From Bagarius yarrelli (lineage: Eukaryota; Chordata; Actinopteri; Siluriformes; Sisoridae): a stretch of DNA of 64,000 nucleotides. The first letter of the stretch is position 1. Each line of letters starts with the position of its first letter. This document shows, piece after piece, positions 10,263 to 20,672 of the stretch. Below the pieces are notes generated by a model. It saw only the letters and a list, made by a program, of their open reading frames with translations. It was not told where the DNA came from and ran no database searches. The translations under genes were made by a program, and so were the position numbers. Location of the stretch: contig VCAZ01000003.1 of assembly GCA_005784505.1 (NCBI GenBank), positions 208,501 through 272,500 on the forward strand, given 5' to 3'.

Positions 10263-10335
10263 CGTTTTTGACTTCCTGCTTACCAAATTCCCATTTACCC
10301 AGTGGTGTAAATAACATTAGCATTACAGGCATGAT

Positions 10336-10502
10336 ACAGCATTTGGCAGACGTTCTTATTCAAAGCTACTTACATTTACATTTATTATTGTTAAGTGTCT
10401 TGCTTAGGGGCCCAGCAGTGGTAACTTGTTGGTGCTGGGAATGAAATCCAGATCTTCCAATTACCAGTCCAACACCTTTACCACTGAACTACCATGTCCC
10501 CC
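10336..10502 (-). repeat. tRNA-derived SINE
   Basis: Reverse copy with CAGCATTTGGCAGACGTTCT tail, TTGCTTAGGGGCCCAGCAG body and CCAACACCTTTACCACTGAA head; part of the middle is deleted. Confidence 0.85.
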
Positions 10503-10654
10503 ATCATCTCACATTTAGGTGAGATGTGTACAGTGCATGCAACAATATCCGATAAATGTCCGATGGAACATTTTTTTTGTTTGGAATAAAAAGAAGAAGA
10601 AAAACAGAAAGAGGAAAGGAAAATTTGTATTTTGTCGCATACACATTACAGCAC

Positions 10655-10789
10655 AGTGGTAATTTTCTTTTGTTGGCATATCCCAGTTTAATAAATTGTG
10701 GCCAGAGCAAAGGAAGCCCTGATAATGTGCCCCTGGAGCAAAGATGGCTAAGGTCCTTAGTAAGGACCCAACAGGGAAGCTAGTTATCA
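10655..10789 (-). repeat. SINE-like repeat, second family
   Basis: Contains TGGCATATCCCAGTTTAATA, then a divergent region with GTGCCCCTGGAGCAAAGATG and TCCTTAGTAAGGACCCAAC. It matches the reverse copy at 39660-39900. Low similarity at the far end. Confidence 0.6.
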
Positions 10790-10900
10790 CAGTTGGGCCC
10801 CTGAGTAAGACCATTAAGCCTCAATTGCTCAGTTCTAGCAAATAAATAAATGTAAGTCGCTCTGGATTTGGGGCCTCTGGCAAATGCTATAAATGTACAA
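10790..10900 (+). repeat. tRNA-derived SINE, 5'-truncated
   Basis: Body and tail only: AGTTGGGCCCCTGAGTAAG, TCAATTGCTCAGTT, GTAAGTCGCTCTGGATTTGG and CAAATGCTATAAATGTA. Confidence 0.8.
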
Positions 10901-10933
10901 ACATACTGAGATGCATTAATAATACAGAGTCAA

Positions 10934-11056
10934 ACATTAAAAGCTAATAACGAAAGTAAATTTGCTAATGACTTGATATGGTTGGGGTTGTTTAACGAAA
11001 GATTTATACCACCTCAAGTCATTAGCAAATTTACTTTCGTTATTAGCTTTTAATGT
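10934..11056. repeat. Perfect 42-bp inverted repeat with 39-bp loop
   Basis: Arm 10934-10975 is the exact reverse complement of arm 11015-11056 across all 42 bases, with a 39-base spacer at 10976-11014. The arms are AT-rich and single-copy in the window. Outside the arms the complementarity stops at once. It is not part of a recognised SINE or MITE. Confidence 0.97.
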
Positions 11057-11067
11057 AGGCAGTATTT

Positions 11068-11190
11068 ATAATTACACACTCAGGTGTCATCCAGATTACG
11101 ATGGGTTTCCCCCTTGAGGCTGGTTCCTCATCAGGTTTCTTCCTAATATCATTTCCGTAAGTTTTTCCCTACCACTGTTGCCCCTGGTTT
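11068..11190 (+). repeat. LINE-like 3'-end fragment (Rex/CR1-like?)
   Basis: Contains GGCTGGTTCCTCATCAGG, TTTCTTCCTAATATC, AGTTTTTCCCTACCACTGTT and GCCCCTGGTTTGCTAATTGG. This word order is shared with 23925-24105 (better preserved) and, reversed, with 15128-15245 and 49797-49905. I recognise it as a common fish repeat resembling a LINE 3' end; the clade is uncertain. Confidence 0.6.
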
Positions 11191-11221
11191 GCTAATTGGA
11201 GATAAATGATCAGAATTTTTG

Positions 11222-11390
11222 TATTTACATTACAGCATTTGGCAGACTTACATGTATCTCTTTTATACAACTGAGCAATTGGAGGCTGCTCAGGGGCCCA
11301 GCAGTGGTAATTTGGTGGTGGTGGGACTCAGACCCTGATCTTCCAATTAGCAGTCCAACACCTTCACCAATGCGCTACCACTTTCCCATT
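11222..11390 (-). repeat. tRNA-derived SINE
   Basis: Reverse copy: ACAGCATTTGGCAGACTTAC, GCTCAGGGGCCCAGCAGTGG, GACCCTGATCTTCCAATTAG and CCAACACCTTCACC. Confidence 0.85.
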
Positions 11391-12395
11391 CTATAAAGCT
11401 TATTTGAGACAATGTTAATTGTTAACATCGCTATGCAAATCAAATTAATTTGAATTCAAAAAGACTGGATTAAGTAGGTCACCAATTATCACTCTATCAC
11501 ACCAGAAAACCTTTTCCAAAGTCTATTCGTCTCACCTTGATACAAATTCGAAGTGTTAGTCCACCGACTGTTCGCTATTAATCAAAGGAACAATTTTCTG
11601 CCTCTAATTGCCGATAATCACGACTGGCTGTAATTAATGTGCTGCGGGTTGTGGAGGGAGTGTTTAACAGAGCATTTCCTGTTGTTGAATCTGCTATTCG
11701 GGAAAAGGAGCGTTCGCGAAGTGTCCTCACAAAGCTGGTCTAATCACAGCCACTTCAAAGCGATTCATTGTGTCTGAAATGAAGCTCTAATCCTTATTTC
11801 CTGTAAACTTCTGGCAAAGTGCATTCTGGGTGTTAATGCTGACAGTATAAAGTTTCAGGCTTGTATTTTTTCCGTGAGTTCACATTGCAGAATTTTAGCC
11901 CTTTTTTCACTCGCTGACATGTTTTTTGCTGACAAATGGCTGAAATCAAAGGCAAATCGGCGTTCATTAACGTAAGTGACAATCACGCCGTGTGAATGAT
12001 CAAAGATGCGATGTGACATAAGCGCCGGTAAAATATTTGACATGCTAAACATCTGGAACTGTTGGCGATTCAAAATTCCGCAGTGTGAAATACGTCGGTG
12101 ATGACCTACAGCCAATGAGAGAGCAGGATACAGGGTAGCGGGAAGTTCGGGGAGGAGTTATAGACCACAATATCATCAAGCATGGCTTTGGTTTCATTTT
12201 TTTGATACTGCAAATCAGCGCGCAATTTAAATCGTTAACTTCTTCTACCGTTTTAATAACATTTCCAGTCTTGTGCGAAATATAGTTTGCAAAGCAGACA
12301 CAAGTTAATGGCGGTTCTTCCTATTGTAAAGTCGCAACTGAATTTCATCCTAGATAGTCGTGCAGTTTAAAAACAATGTTGTTGAGATGACTTTG
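11391..12395. other. Single-copy stretch, possible regulatory DNA
   Basis: No gene or repeat recognised. 11540-11830 is non-repetitive, with several TAAT-core words (CTCTAATTGCCGATAATC, GGCTGTAATTAATGTGC) and balanced base use, which is the look of fish developmental enhancers. This is inference only. A minus-strand frame at 12115-11855 (86 codons) has no known domain. Confidence 0.35.
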
Positions 12396-12562
12396 AAACG
12401 CAGTGGTTAAAGTGTTGGACTGCAATAATCCACAGGGAAACTAGCAAACAAATCCAGGGGCCTTGCTCAGGGGCCCAGCAGTGGTGGCTTAGTGGAGCTG
12501 GGAATTGAATCCAAAATCTTCGAATTGGTAATCCAACACCTTAACCATGAGCCACCACTTTG
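12396..12562 (-). repeat. SINE pair, head-to-head and truncated
   Basis: A short forward head (GCAGTGGTTAAAGTGTTGGA, 12401-12420) is followed by a longer reverse SINE (12452-12562) with GCCTTGCTCAGGGGCCCAG and CCAACACCTTAACCATGAGC. Both lack L2-like tails. The two heads could pair as a loose stem. Confidence 0.75.
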
Positions 12563-13782
12563 CTGAAGGGTCGGTTGGCTAATGTTACTGCTAGCGGCAA
12601 ATTGTCTGTGCTCACTTTTGTGTTTTATTTTCAGATGTTTTATCAGATTACTCGTATTACAAGTTGATATTTTTGCAAAATAAAAAAGTTGCAGTCTGCC
12701 ATGAATGGGTAACGTCATTAATTTGGAAATATTTTCACACTGATGAGCCTGGACACTCTGATGCTTCTTCCGGAGACTTTGGGCAACAAAAATTCTGTCA
12801 CAAGATGTATCGGTCTTTAATATCGGAGTGTTTTATTTGTTTAGGTTACTGTGATTAAATATGGCATTAAATACAGTATTATTTAGAGCGCGTGGTAAAG
12901 GCTACACTCACACACATACACACACATGCATGCTGGAACATAACAGAACACACACAAGTGGATCATCAGTGTAAATGTGCTCCCATGGTGCTGCCTTTAA
13001 TAATGTCTTTCTTTCAGTTTACAAGAAAAGTAGAGAAGATTTCTTAATCACCAATTTTAGAATTAACTGTTGACACACAAACACACACACACACACACAC
13101 ACACATCAAAAGCTGTTAAAACATGTAGCTTGATACAAAAGATCTATTAAATTGAAGGAATAAAGAAATCAAAGAGCCTTAATGGAAGATAGAAGAAGAG
13201 AAGAGAAGAGATCAAGGAACATGGCTAATTAAATGTGTGTGTTGAATGTGCAGTGTTGGGAAGTAGCGACGTTACTAGTTTAATTACATTTCTTAGTAGC
13301 ATGGCGGTGGTAGCGTCAATGTTTTCTGAATCGAATAGCTTTTCAGTAGTGAAGCTCTTTTGTTGATTAGGTAGAGCAGTTACTGATCCTGGATCAGTTA
13401 AAAACTAGATGAAAGTGCCATTTCTTTAACACGGCCTACACATAACACATTTACACACTTTTATTATCCAACCTATAACAACCAATAACCAATAACACAC
13501 AATGTATTTGTATATCGTAAGTAGAATGATATCTACACTAACATACGTCTGTTTCTTTTCTACTCCACGCTCAACGTCACCACCAGATACAGTCTGTATC
13601 CAGCCTAATTGGTGGATCAGCACTTAGAGCTGCTCTATATGAAAAGTCAAGAGTGGAGCTTTCTTTACACAGCAGCAATAGGACAAGATGTCGATCCAGA
13701 CTGATACAGATGTCGATCCAGAGCGAGGTGCCAATAAACACCACCAACAACAAATGTAGTACAGAATTAATATAACATAATT
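12563..13782. other. Single-copy non-coding stretch
   Basis: Mixed sequence with AC-rich patches at 12905-12960 and a clean (AC)n at 13072-13105. GAAGA-rich sequence lies at 13185-13212. Small frames here have no recognisable family. Confidence 0.45.
13072..13105. repeat. (AC)n microsatellite
   Basis: AC run with one AA interruption. Confidence 0.95.
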
Positions 13783-13917
13783 ATGGGTTCAATTCCTATT
13801 AACACCAAGCTGCCATAGCTGGACTCCTGAGCAAAGCCCTTAACCCTTAACTGCTTGGCTATACAAAAAAAAAAAAAAAATCTGAATAAGGATGTCTGCC
13901 AAATGCTTTAAATGTAG
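13783..13917 (+). repeat. tRNA-derived SINE, 5'-truncated
   Basis: Starts at the B-box region (GGGTTCAATTCC), then ACACCAAGCTGCCATAGC, CTCCTGAGCAAAGCCCTTAA, an A-run and GATGTCTGCCAAATGC, TTTAAATGTA. The CTCTGGAT part is degraded. Confidence 0.8.
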
Positions 13918-14789
13918 ACTTGCATTTATCTTCTTTTTTTTAAATCCAACTGAGCGAGAAAGAAAAGAATAAAAGAAATAAAGACAAAGAGAGATGAAAA
14001 GGAAAATTCAATGAGTTGTGAAGAAGGAAAAAAAAGCTGCATGAAATAGCAAAGCTAATACATAATAACAAAAGAAAAAACTCCACGAAAAAGAAAACAC
14101 AAGCTAAGAAAAGAAATTTAAAAAATAAAAATAAACTTTACGTAATAAGTAGAAATAACCTGAAAATATTGCTAGGATTTTCAATTGATGGGAAAAATAA
14201 TAGTGACAAAAAAAAAAAAGGATAACAGATTATTTTATTTCTTTATATTTGTACAAAATAAAGTTAGATAGAACCCGATAACCGTCTTCTTCAACCTTTA
14301 AACTTTAATTAACATTTGCATAATATTAACAGTCTGGTTAAGCTCCGCCCCTTTCCTCACTTTACACCAGTCGGTGGGTTGTTTTTTTATACTTTCCTTA
14401 TATTAAAGTTAAATAAAGAAAAAAAAATTCTACAAATTGTTAAAAACTCTTCTTGATTGCAGACATTTATTTAAGCCATAATTTGTTTGTCTGAGACAAA
14501 TTTTAAAATACTTATATATATCTTAAAAATTTTTTTTAAGATTCCTATAATGCTATGCTGAAATCTGCTGTATTTGATCGCTAGTTTGACGTCTTCACCG
14601 GCAGAGGATTAATAGCTGTTGTGATCATAATTTTTTACTCTAATAAAAATTTGGCAGAAAATTTCAGACACTTTCCTGCAATGTGACTGCTACGATAAGC
14701 TAATAGGAGCAATAAACCTGATGATGCAATCAGCCAAACAACTTGAAACCTTTTTGGGAGAATGTTGAAATGATTCCGGTGGACAAAAC
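13918..14789. other. A-rich single-copy stretch
   Basis: A-rich on the + strand from about 13960 to 14220, then AT-rich to 14560. No frame of note and no recognised repeat. Confidence 0.5.
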
Positions 14790-14988
14790 ATTTACACTTA
14801 CAGTATTTGGAAGACGCCCTTATCCAGAGCGACTTACATTTATCTCATTAATACAACTGGGCAATTAGGGGTTAAGGGCCTTGCTCAGGGGCCCCACAGT
14901 GGTAACTTGGTGGAGCTGGGAACTAGACCTACAATCTTTGGGTTGGTAGTTCAACACCTTAACCATGAGCCACCACTTCCCTCAGCAA
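14790..14988 (-). repeat. tRNA-derived SINE, full length
   Basis: One of the most complete reverse copies: ACGCCCTTATCCAGAGCGAC, ATTTATCTCATTAATACAAC, TTGCTCAGGGGCCCCACAG, CTTGGTGGAGCTGGGAAC and CACCTTAACCATGAGCCACC. Confidence 0.9.
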
Positions 14989-15890
14989 CAATTTAAGCAT
15001 AAATCAGCAAGAAATTAATCTTACTGTTGGTCCATTTAATGTGTTTTGACTTTTAGACATTATGACAACAGAGTGTTACATGGTGATCTATTACAAAAAT
15101 TATAAAATGTGAATAAAACAGAAATCAATTTGTCCCTGATGAGCAAGCCAAGGTTGACGGTGGCAAGGAAAAACTCCCTGAGACAGAATAGGAAGAAACC
15201 TTGAGAGGAACCAGACTCAACAGAGAACCCATCCTTATTTGGGTGAAAAACAGGTATCAGGAATTCTGCAGTCTCACAGTATGTGTAGGCAACTGTAGTC
15301 CTCCGAAAACAGCTGGAACGTCTTTATGGCTGAGGACAATATTACATGATCTTTTTGTTTTTAATCAGTGTGTATAAAACCTTCTACAGAAATGGCAGAA
15401 AATATTCCACAAACCTGTTTGTCACAATAAAAAAAAATTTATTTACTAAAACCCAAACTAAAATCCCAGCATGAAGACCGAATAGCGTCCTGGATTGTGA
15501 CGATATAATGAGTTAGATTAGCTATCAAACTGACTCAGCAAGCGTCCCAAACTACACAATCAATCCGCTGTCACTATAAAAAGATTAATTATTGGCAATT
15601 ACCAAGCAGTTGAGAGCCGAGTGCCTTTCCCTGAGGCGAAGTCATGATTGCATACATAACCTGCATTTATAAGTGTGTCCTTTAACCAACAGTCAAATTA
15701 AAACGGCAGCTAAAATAAATTAAACAGACCTAAAATAAGCTAGTTAAAAAGACCAGCTCAATATTGGGCTGGAAGGCTGCAAATCACCAAACCGACATTT
15801 TAACACATCTATAACTGCTTTATTACATGTGCTAATCACCTTGTTGCAGGTTTCTTTGAATACAAGTGTAATGCAATGCAATGTAAGGGA
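14989..15890. other. Single-copy stretch with one LINE-like fragment
   Basis: Mixed sequence; the LINE-like fragment at 15128-15245 is listed separately. The rest (15250-15880) is non-repetitive, AT-rich and without a supported gene. Confidence 0.4.
15128..15245 (-). repeat. LINE-like 3'-end fragment (Rex/CR1-like?)
   Basis: Reverse orientation: GATGAGCAAGCCAAGG, GACGGTGGCAAGGAAAAACT, GGAAGAAACCTTGAGAGGAA and CCAGACTCA, complementary to the order in 23925-24020. Boundaries approximate. Confidence 0.65.
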
Positions 15891-16041
15891 AGTGGTGGCT
15901 CATGGTTAAGGTGTTGGATTAGATTCCCAGATCCACCAAGCTACCAGGCCCATAACCCCTAATTGTTCAGGTGTATAAATGAGATAAAATGTAAGTCGCT
16001 CTGGATAAGGACGTCTGCCAAATGCAGGACATGTAAATGTG
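15891..16041 (+). repeat. tRNA-derived SINE
   Basis: AGTGGTGGCTCATGGTTAAG head, shortened body without the GGGCCCCTGAGCAAGG core, then AAATGTAAGTCGCTCTGGAT, AAGGACGTCTGCCAAATG and ATGTAAATG. Confidence 0.85.
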
Positions 16042-16245
16042 TATGCAATGAAAAACCTGCTTCAATGTTAACCATGATTAACCTTTTTAATCATGACTAA
16101 CCATGATTAAACTTCAGTGTTTGGATCAGAATCATCCTGGACTTAAAGCCGATCCTGGGGACACCTGACATAAAGCAGAAATAGACAGAACACTATGGAC
16201 ACAGTTTATGGCTTAAGTTGGCCAATTTCTAAAATTTTAAAACCA
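16042..16245. other. Short gap with CATGATTA motif cluster
   Basis: AACCATGATTAA-type words occur three times on alternating strands between 16068 and 16112, forming a loose palindrome (TAATCATG ... CATGATTA). Otherwise single-copy. Confidence 0.5.
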
Positions 16246-16423
16246 TTTACATTTACAGCATTTTGGCAGATGTTCTTATCCAGAGCGACATTTATCTCAA
16301 TTCATACGACTGAGCAATAGGGGGTTAAGGGCCTTGCCCAGAGGCCCAGCAGTGGTGGCTTGGTGGAGCTGGGAATCAAACCCACAATCTTTCCCTAACC
16401 ATGAGCTACCACTTCCCTAAAAG
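16246..16423 (-). repeat. tRNA-derived SINE
   Basis: Reverse copy with ACAGCATTTTGGCAGATGTT, CTTATCCAGAGCGACATTTA, GGCCTTGCCCAGAGGCCCAG and ACCATGAGCTACCACTTCC; a few bases of the head are lost. Confidence 0.88.
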
Positions 16424-17281
16424 CATGTTTAACTATTTAAATGATCATGATGCATTACATTTCCTTACAGTATTGCATTTGGACTAAATATTTGTTGCAG
16501 ATACATTACAGCACAATAAAACGGATTATCATCCCGGCCATATGATACAGTTCAACATGGGATGCTGAAACAAGAACCAAGTGAGGCTCAGAGGTGGTGT
16601 GGTTCCTTTGGTGCACACAGCAGCTTCATCTGGTCACCATGATCCTGAAAAATTGTTGTAGCATTTCACTGTGTACTGACCGACTGACAATAAAAAGCTA
16701 CTTGACTTGCAGTGCCTTTCTTACCCATCCACACACCATCTGCTTAGAGAAGCTCCAACACTTTGTAACATGTAAGATCTTAAGCTGTGTGTGGGTTTGG
16801 TAAAGAAAATGATAGAAAAAAGGAATAGAGAGGCGAAATGTCGGGTCATCAGTCCAGAATAAAGAAGCCAGAGCAGATGGATCGTTCCTGCTTACTAAGT
16901 CCTTGTCTTTATGATTTTAAGGGAAGCTTTGACATTTTCTTCTGTGATTTAAACATAATAAATTAGTAAAACAACGTCCTCTATAGTACATTAATCGTGC
17001 AATTCACGCTGAGTATCTTCAATATGGCCGCTCTCCTGGGTACTTTACCAAAACGTGACATAGGTGAAAACACCTGGAAAGTCTTATCAAGACCCCTACC
17101 ACCTACCACAACACAATCTGTCTCCTTTGACCGTTTTCTCCAAGCCTGGCCTGTCCCTGCTCTCTTAGCCGTATAGCAGACTCCGAATTGTATGGCATTG
17201 TGAATTGTAAACATTTACTATTTCTTCAGTGTCTGATCACGGAATCCTTGAGATCCTGTGTTTTCCTATGGTTCAAATCAG
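16424..17281. other. Single-copy stretch with a LINE-like tail
   Basis: A short repeat-like tail lies at 16650-16710 (GCATTTCACTGTGTACTGAC, ACAATAAAAAGC, TACTTGACTTG), like the 3' end of a fish LINE or SINE. The remainder is non-repetitive with no supported gene; a 77-codon minus-strand frame (17214-16981) has no known domain. Confidence 0.4.
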
Positions 17282-17445
17282 GGGTGTGAAACTCCGATCC
17301 CAGAGGACCAAAGCCATGCAGAGTTAAATATTAACCTTATTCCAAACCAACAAACATGGATTTTTTTCAAAGAACCTAAAAGACATGATTAGCTGGAATA
17401 GGTACAATTGATTAGGGTTAAAGCTAAACTATGTAGGGTGGTGGT
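17282..17445. mobile_element. Palindromic MITE-like element
   Basis: Begins CAGGGGTGTGAAACTCCGAT and ends with GGTGGTCCTCCAGGGACTAA, roughly complementary outer arms. Internally it has AAGACATGATTAGCTGGAAT and GATTAGGGTTAAAGCTAAAC. I recognise a widespread fish palindromic non-autonomous DNA element, related in layout to 21503-21768 and 28800-28965. No transposase. Confidence 0.6.
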
Positions 17446-17756
17446 CCTCCAGGGACTAAGTTTTACAGCTGTGGAAGAATTTTTATTATACCCTGTTTTT
17501 GTACCTTTGTAGCATATGAAACAGGAAGTAGAATCGTCAAACAGGAAATTCACATAAAGAAACAAAAGTTTTGCCAATTTTTGGTATTATTATATTATTA
17601 TTATCACCAAAAAAGTCATGTCATGTTGTATAAACCTGATAAATCTTTATGTTTATATACGTCTATTAAATAAATATCAACTATATGAAACATTTCAGTG
17701 TATTTACATACTCAAACTTGCTGAATTTGCATGTTTCCTGTTCTAATACATTTCTT
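17446..17756. other. Single-copy AT-rich gap
   Basis: Nothing identified beyond a TTATTATTATTA patch near 17588-17604. Confidence 0.4.
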
Positions 17757-17899
17757 TCATTTGGCAGACACTCTTATCCAGTGCAAATAACATTTGTCTC
17801 ATTTTTTATTTAACTGAGCAGTTATCGTTTAAGGGCCTTGCTCAGGGGCCCAGCAGTGGCAGCAGTACTCTAACACTGTAACCAATGAGCTACCACAGA
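17757..17899 (-). repeat. tRNA-derived SINE, internally deleted
   Basis: TTTGGCAGACACTCTTATCC tail, GGGCCTTGCTCAGGGGCCCA body, then a deletion to the head (CTGTAACCAATGAGCTACCA). Confidence 0.85.
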
Positions 17900-17903
17900 A
17901 GGA

Positions 17904-18048
17904 CAGCATTTTGCAGACATCCTTATCCAGAGCGACTTACATTTATCTTCTTTATACCACTGAGGGGCAACCTGGTGGTGCAGGGAATTAAATCCTGATC
18001 TTCCAATTAGCAGTCCAACACCTTACTACAGTACTGCACTACCACCCC
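17904..18048 (-). repeat. tRNA-derived SINE, internally deleted
   Basis: GCATTTTGCAGACATCCTTA tail, GAGCGACTTACATTTATC, then a jump to GGGGCAACCTGGTGGTGC and AGTCCAACACCTTACTAC. The GGGGCCCAGC core is lost. Tandem with the preceding SINE. Confidence 0.85.
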
Positions 18049-18503
18049 CATCCGTATCTGTAGATTTTTTTGCCAGGTTAAATTTTTTTTGGCAGTTGGC
18101 ATGGACTTTGGGGAACGGTTTGAGGGTCAAACGGTACTGTTTTGGACTGTACTGTAAAGCTACGCAAAATCAGTTAAAAAAATTGATCACAAAAAAAAAA
18201 ATCTTCATTTAGGTAACAACCGGAAATTAGTTGTTTGTCCTTAGGAGGGTATGAGCGGTTTTTCCAGAACATTCTAACTGATCCAGACAGCAGAAACTAT
18301 CCCTGCTTTCAAAAAGGCTGAAGACTCAATAAGGGAAATAATAAATAATTTATTTTAGGAACGCAAGAATTTTTAAAAATATTTACTTTACTAGTTTTCT
18401 TTATATATGGCGTGGGTTGTATTTTATCATTTGTCATTCATTTTGAATAAAATTTTCAGCTTAATAAATAAAAAATAATAATTGTATTAAGAGCATACGT
18501 GTG

Positions 18504-18552
18504 GGTGGCCCTGTGATAGACTGGTGACCTGTCCAGGGTGTAAACCTCCTAT
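18504..18552 (+). repeat. HE1/DANA-like SINE fragment
   Basis: Only the CCCTGTGATAGACTGGTGAC and CTGTCCAGGGTGTAAACC segment, a conserved portion of several fish tRNA-derived SINEs. Confidence 0.6.
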
Positions 18553-19266
18553 TAATTTCTGAAAATGCTGTGGTGTGTTTATTATATATATATAAATCTA
18601 TAACAACACAACACAGCATTTTGAATGAATTAATAGGGGGAAAAAAAGATTTATTTATATGAATATTTTGTTTTGGTTTGATGCAGAATAACTAATCATA
18701 TACCATAAATGTACTAGTTAATCCAGGGACACATACTGACTCGTATGCATTAAATTTATTATCTGATTAAAATCTTAATCTTAAAAACGCTGCATATGTC
18801 AATTACATAAAAACATGAAATGCCACAAAAAAAAGCAAACCCATCAAATAACTAGGAACTGAGGAAATCTTAGATATCTCTGGGCCATTACCTTGTTAAT
18901 TACAATCTATTGTCGACAGCTCCAAAATAAGATTCGCTCTCTGATTGTACGGCACATTTGTCCTTTGATCCCGAGCTTTAATCGGTAATTACTACCTGCA
19001 ACAGCACTACGGGTAGAGTGGGGAGACAGACGCAACTCGAAAGGTTTTTAGCTGTCACTCTTCGATAGCACAGCTCTGTGTGTGTGTGAGAGAGTGTGTA
19101 TGTGGTCAAGCAGGGTTCCTGCCTAAGCAGTATCTTGCCTAAGCGGTCGTCCATACCTCAGCGACACCCTCCTCCTGTTCATTACCACTACAGGCTATGA
19201 GTGAAAATGTCATGGCTCTCTCTTTAGAACGGGAAGAAAAATTTGTCTCCCAGGCAAAAAGCTGCT

Positions 19267-19270
19267 TCTT

Positions 19271-19303
<33 letters not shown>
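19267..19303. repeat. (CT)n microsatellite
   Basis: CT run of about 17 units after a short CTTT lead-in. Confidence 0.95.
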
Positions 19304-19306
<3 letters not shown>

Positions 19307-19890
19307 TCCTCCATCTGCTCGGAGAGCGAGCTGTCAGCTGTAAGCACTGTACAAAGTATTAAAAGACAGACAATCTGTGTGAGTAATAGTATCTCAGAAG
19401 CTATCCATTAGCGTTGTATCCCTGTTTTTTTCCCTAAAGCTTTCAAGTGCTGTGCATGATACGCTCTTTAACTGTCAGAAACAATTACGCGATCAATGCT
19501 ATGCAACGCGGTTATTTTTTATTTTTTTTATTGTCGGTTGCAGCCCTAAAGTATCCATGCATGAATGCCTTTCTCTTGGATCTGGTTAAATCATGCGTGT
19601 TACTCGTCATTTATCCTCGTAATCATTTCAGACGAACGCAAAACAATATCAAGTGCGTCACGTCATTGTTCGGTTAGTGATCCGTGGAATACTGGTTGTT
19701 TGTATGATTTTAAACATTTCTATTACAGTAACTGATCCCAGTTTAATAATACAGGATGAACTGACAAGCGTGTAATTAAATTAAGAAAAATTATAGTGTC
19801 CTTTAACGTTTGTGGATGAGCAGCGCTCAAGTGCAGGTCACTTAAACTTGACCCACTCAGTTGCTTGTGCATTTGGTGGTAATTTCAACA

Positions 19891-20370
19891 TTAGACTACT
19901 GCAACTCGTCCCTTGCAGGTCAAACTTAGAGTGCAATTAATCCTATGCAGATGATCCACAAGGCAGCTGCACATCTTGTCTTAAACCTCTCGAAGTTTTT
20001 CCACAACACCCTGTTGCTGCATTCTCTTCACTGGATTATGGTAGCTGCGAACGTCAGATTCAACACACTGTTGCTTGTCTTAAAATCAAAAAAGACCAGA
20101 CCAGCCCTTTCTTAGGGGTTAGCGCAAAGGTTAGGGTGTTGGACTGCTAATTGTGTATAAAGTATATAAAATGTAGGTCGCTCTGGATAAGGGCGTCTGC
20201 CAAATGCTGTAAACGGAAATGTAAATCCAGGATATGTGGAATTAGGTCTGCCTGAGAACTTCTAGAACCAAGGTTGTGGAATGAACTTTTCACCATTGTC
20301 AAGGCAGATGTCACCAAGAGCCAATTTAAGACCCACCTCTTTCTAGAACTTGATATTTTAATTAAAAATA
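19891..20370 (+). mobile_element. L2-like LINE remnant, split by a SINE
   Basis: The frame at 19891 reads LDYCNSSLAGQT, the L2 reverse-transcriptase block just after the catalytic domain. It is followed in shifted frames by QMIHKAAAHLVLNLSKF, LHSLHWIMVAANVRFNTL and the block VVWNELF, then SQFKTHLFLELD near 20275-20350. The SINE at 20112-20228 divides it. The 3' end beyond 20370 is unclear. Frames are broken and it is 5'-truncated. Confidence 0.8.
20112..20228 (+). repeat. tRNA-derived SINE inside L2 LINE
   Basis: Head GGGGTTAGCGCAAAGGTTAG with TGTTGGACTGCTAATTG, then a jump to AATGTAGGTCGCTCTGGATA and AGGGCGTCTGCCAAATGCTG. Most of the body is deleted. L2 coding sequence resumes after it. Confidence 0.85.
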
Positions 20371-20415
20371 AGACAAAACAAAAAATCTTTTGTGATATTG
20401 CAAACCAGAATTTGG

Positions 20416-20672
20416 GAAATAGTAGCACAGTGGTTAAGGTGCTGGACTACCAATTCGAAGACCCGGGTTTAATTCCCAGCACCACCAAGCCACCACTGCT
20501 AGGCCCCTGAGCAAGACAGCAAGACCCTTAACCCCCAATTGCTCAGTTGTATAACAGGGAATAATGTAAGTCGCTCTAATTAAGAACATGTGTGCCAAAT
20601 ACTGTAAATGTAAATGTGAGACTTAAAGCAGTTTTTAAACATCAAGGGTGTCGGCCAAATGCTGTAAATGTA
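20416..20672 (+). repeat. tRNA-derived SINE plus extra tail copy
   Basis: A nearly complete SINE (20416-20620) with GTAGCACAGTGGTTAAGGTG, B-box-like GGGTTTAATTCC, a small insertion duplicating AGCAAGAC, TAATGTAAGTCGCTCT and ACTGTAAATGTAAATG. A second tail fragment, GGTGTCGGCCAAATGCTGTA, follows at 20645-20672. Confidence 0.88.

Larger units (their letters stand above)
18049..19890. other. Single-copy stretch
   Basis: AT-rich to 18900. A small fragment at 18504-18552 (GTGGGTGGCCCTGTGATAGA, GTGACCTGTCCAGGGTG) matches the conserved part of fish HE1/DANA-like SINEs. 18890-19040 and 19110-19260 are complex and non-repetitive. A (CT)n tract is at 19267-19303. A 76-codon frame at 19447-19677 has no recognisable family. 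Confidence 0.4.
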
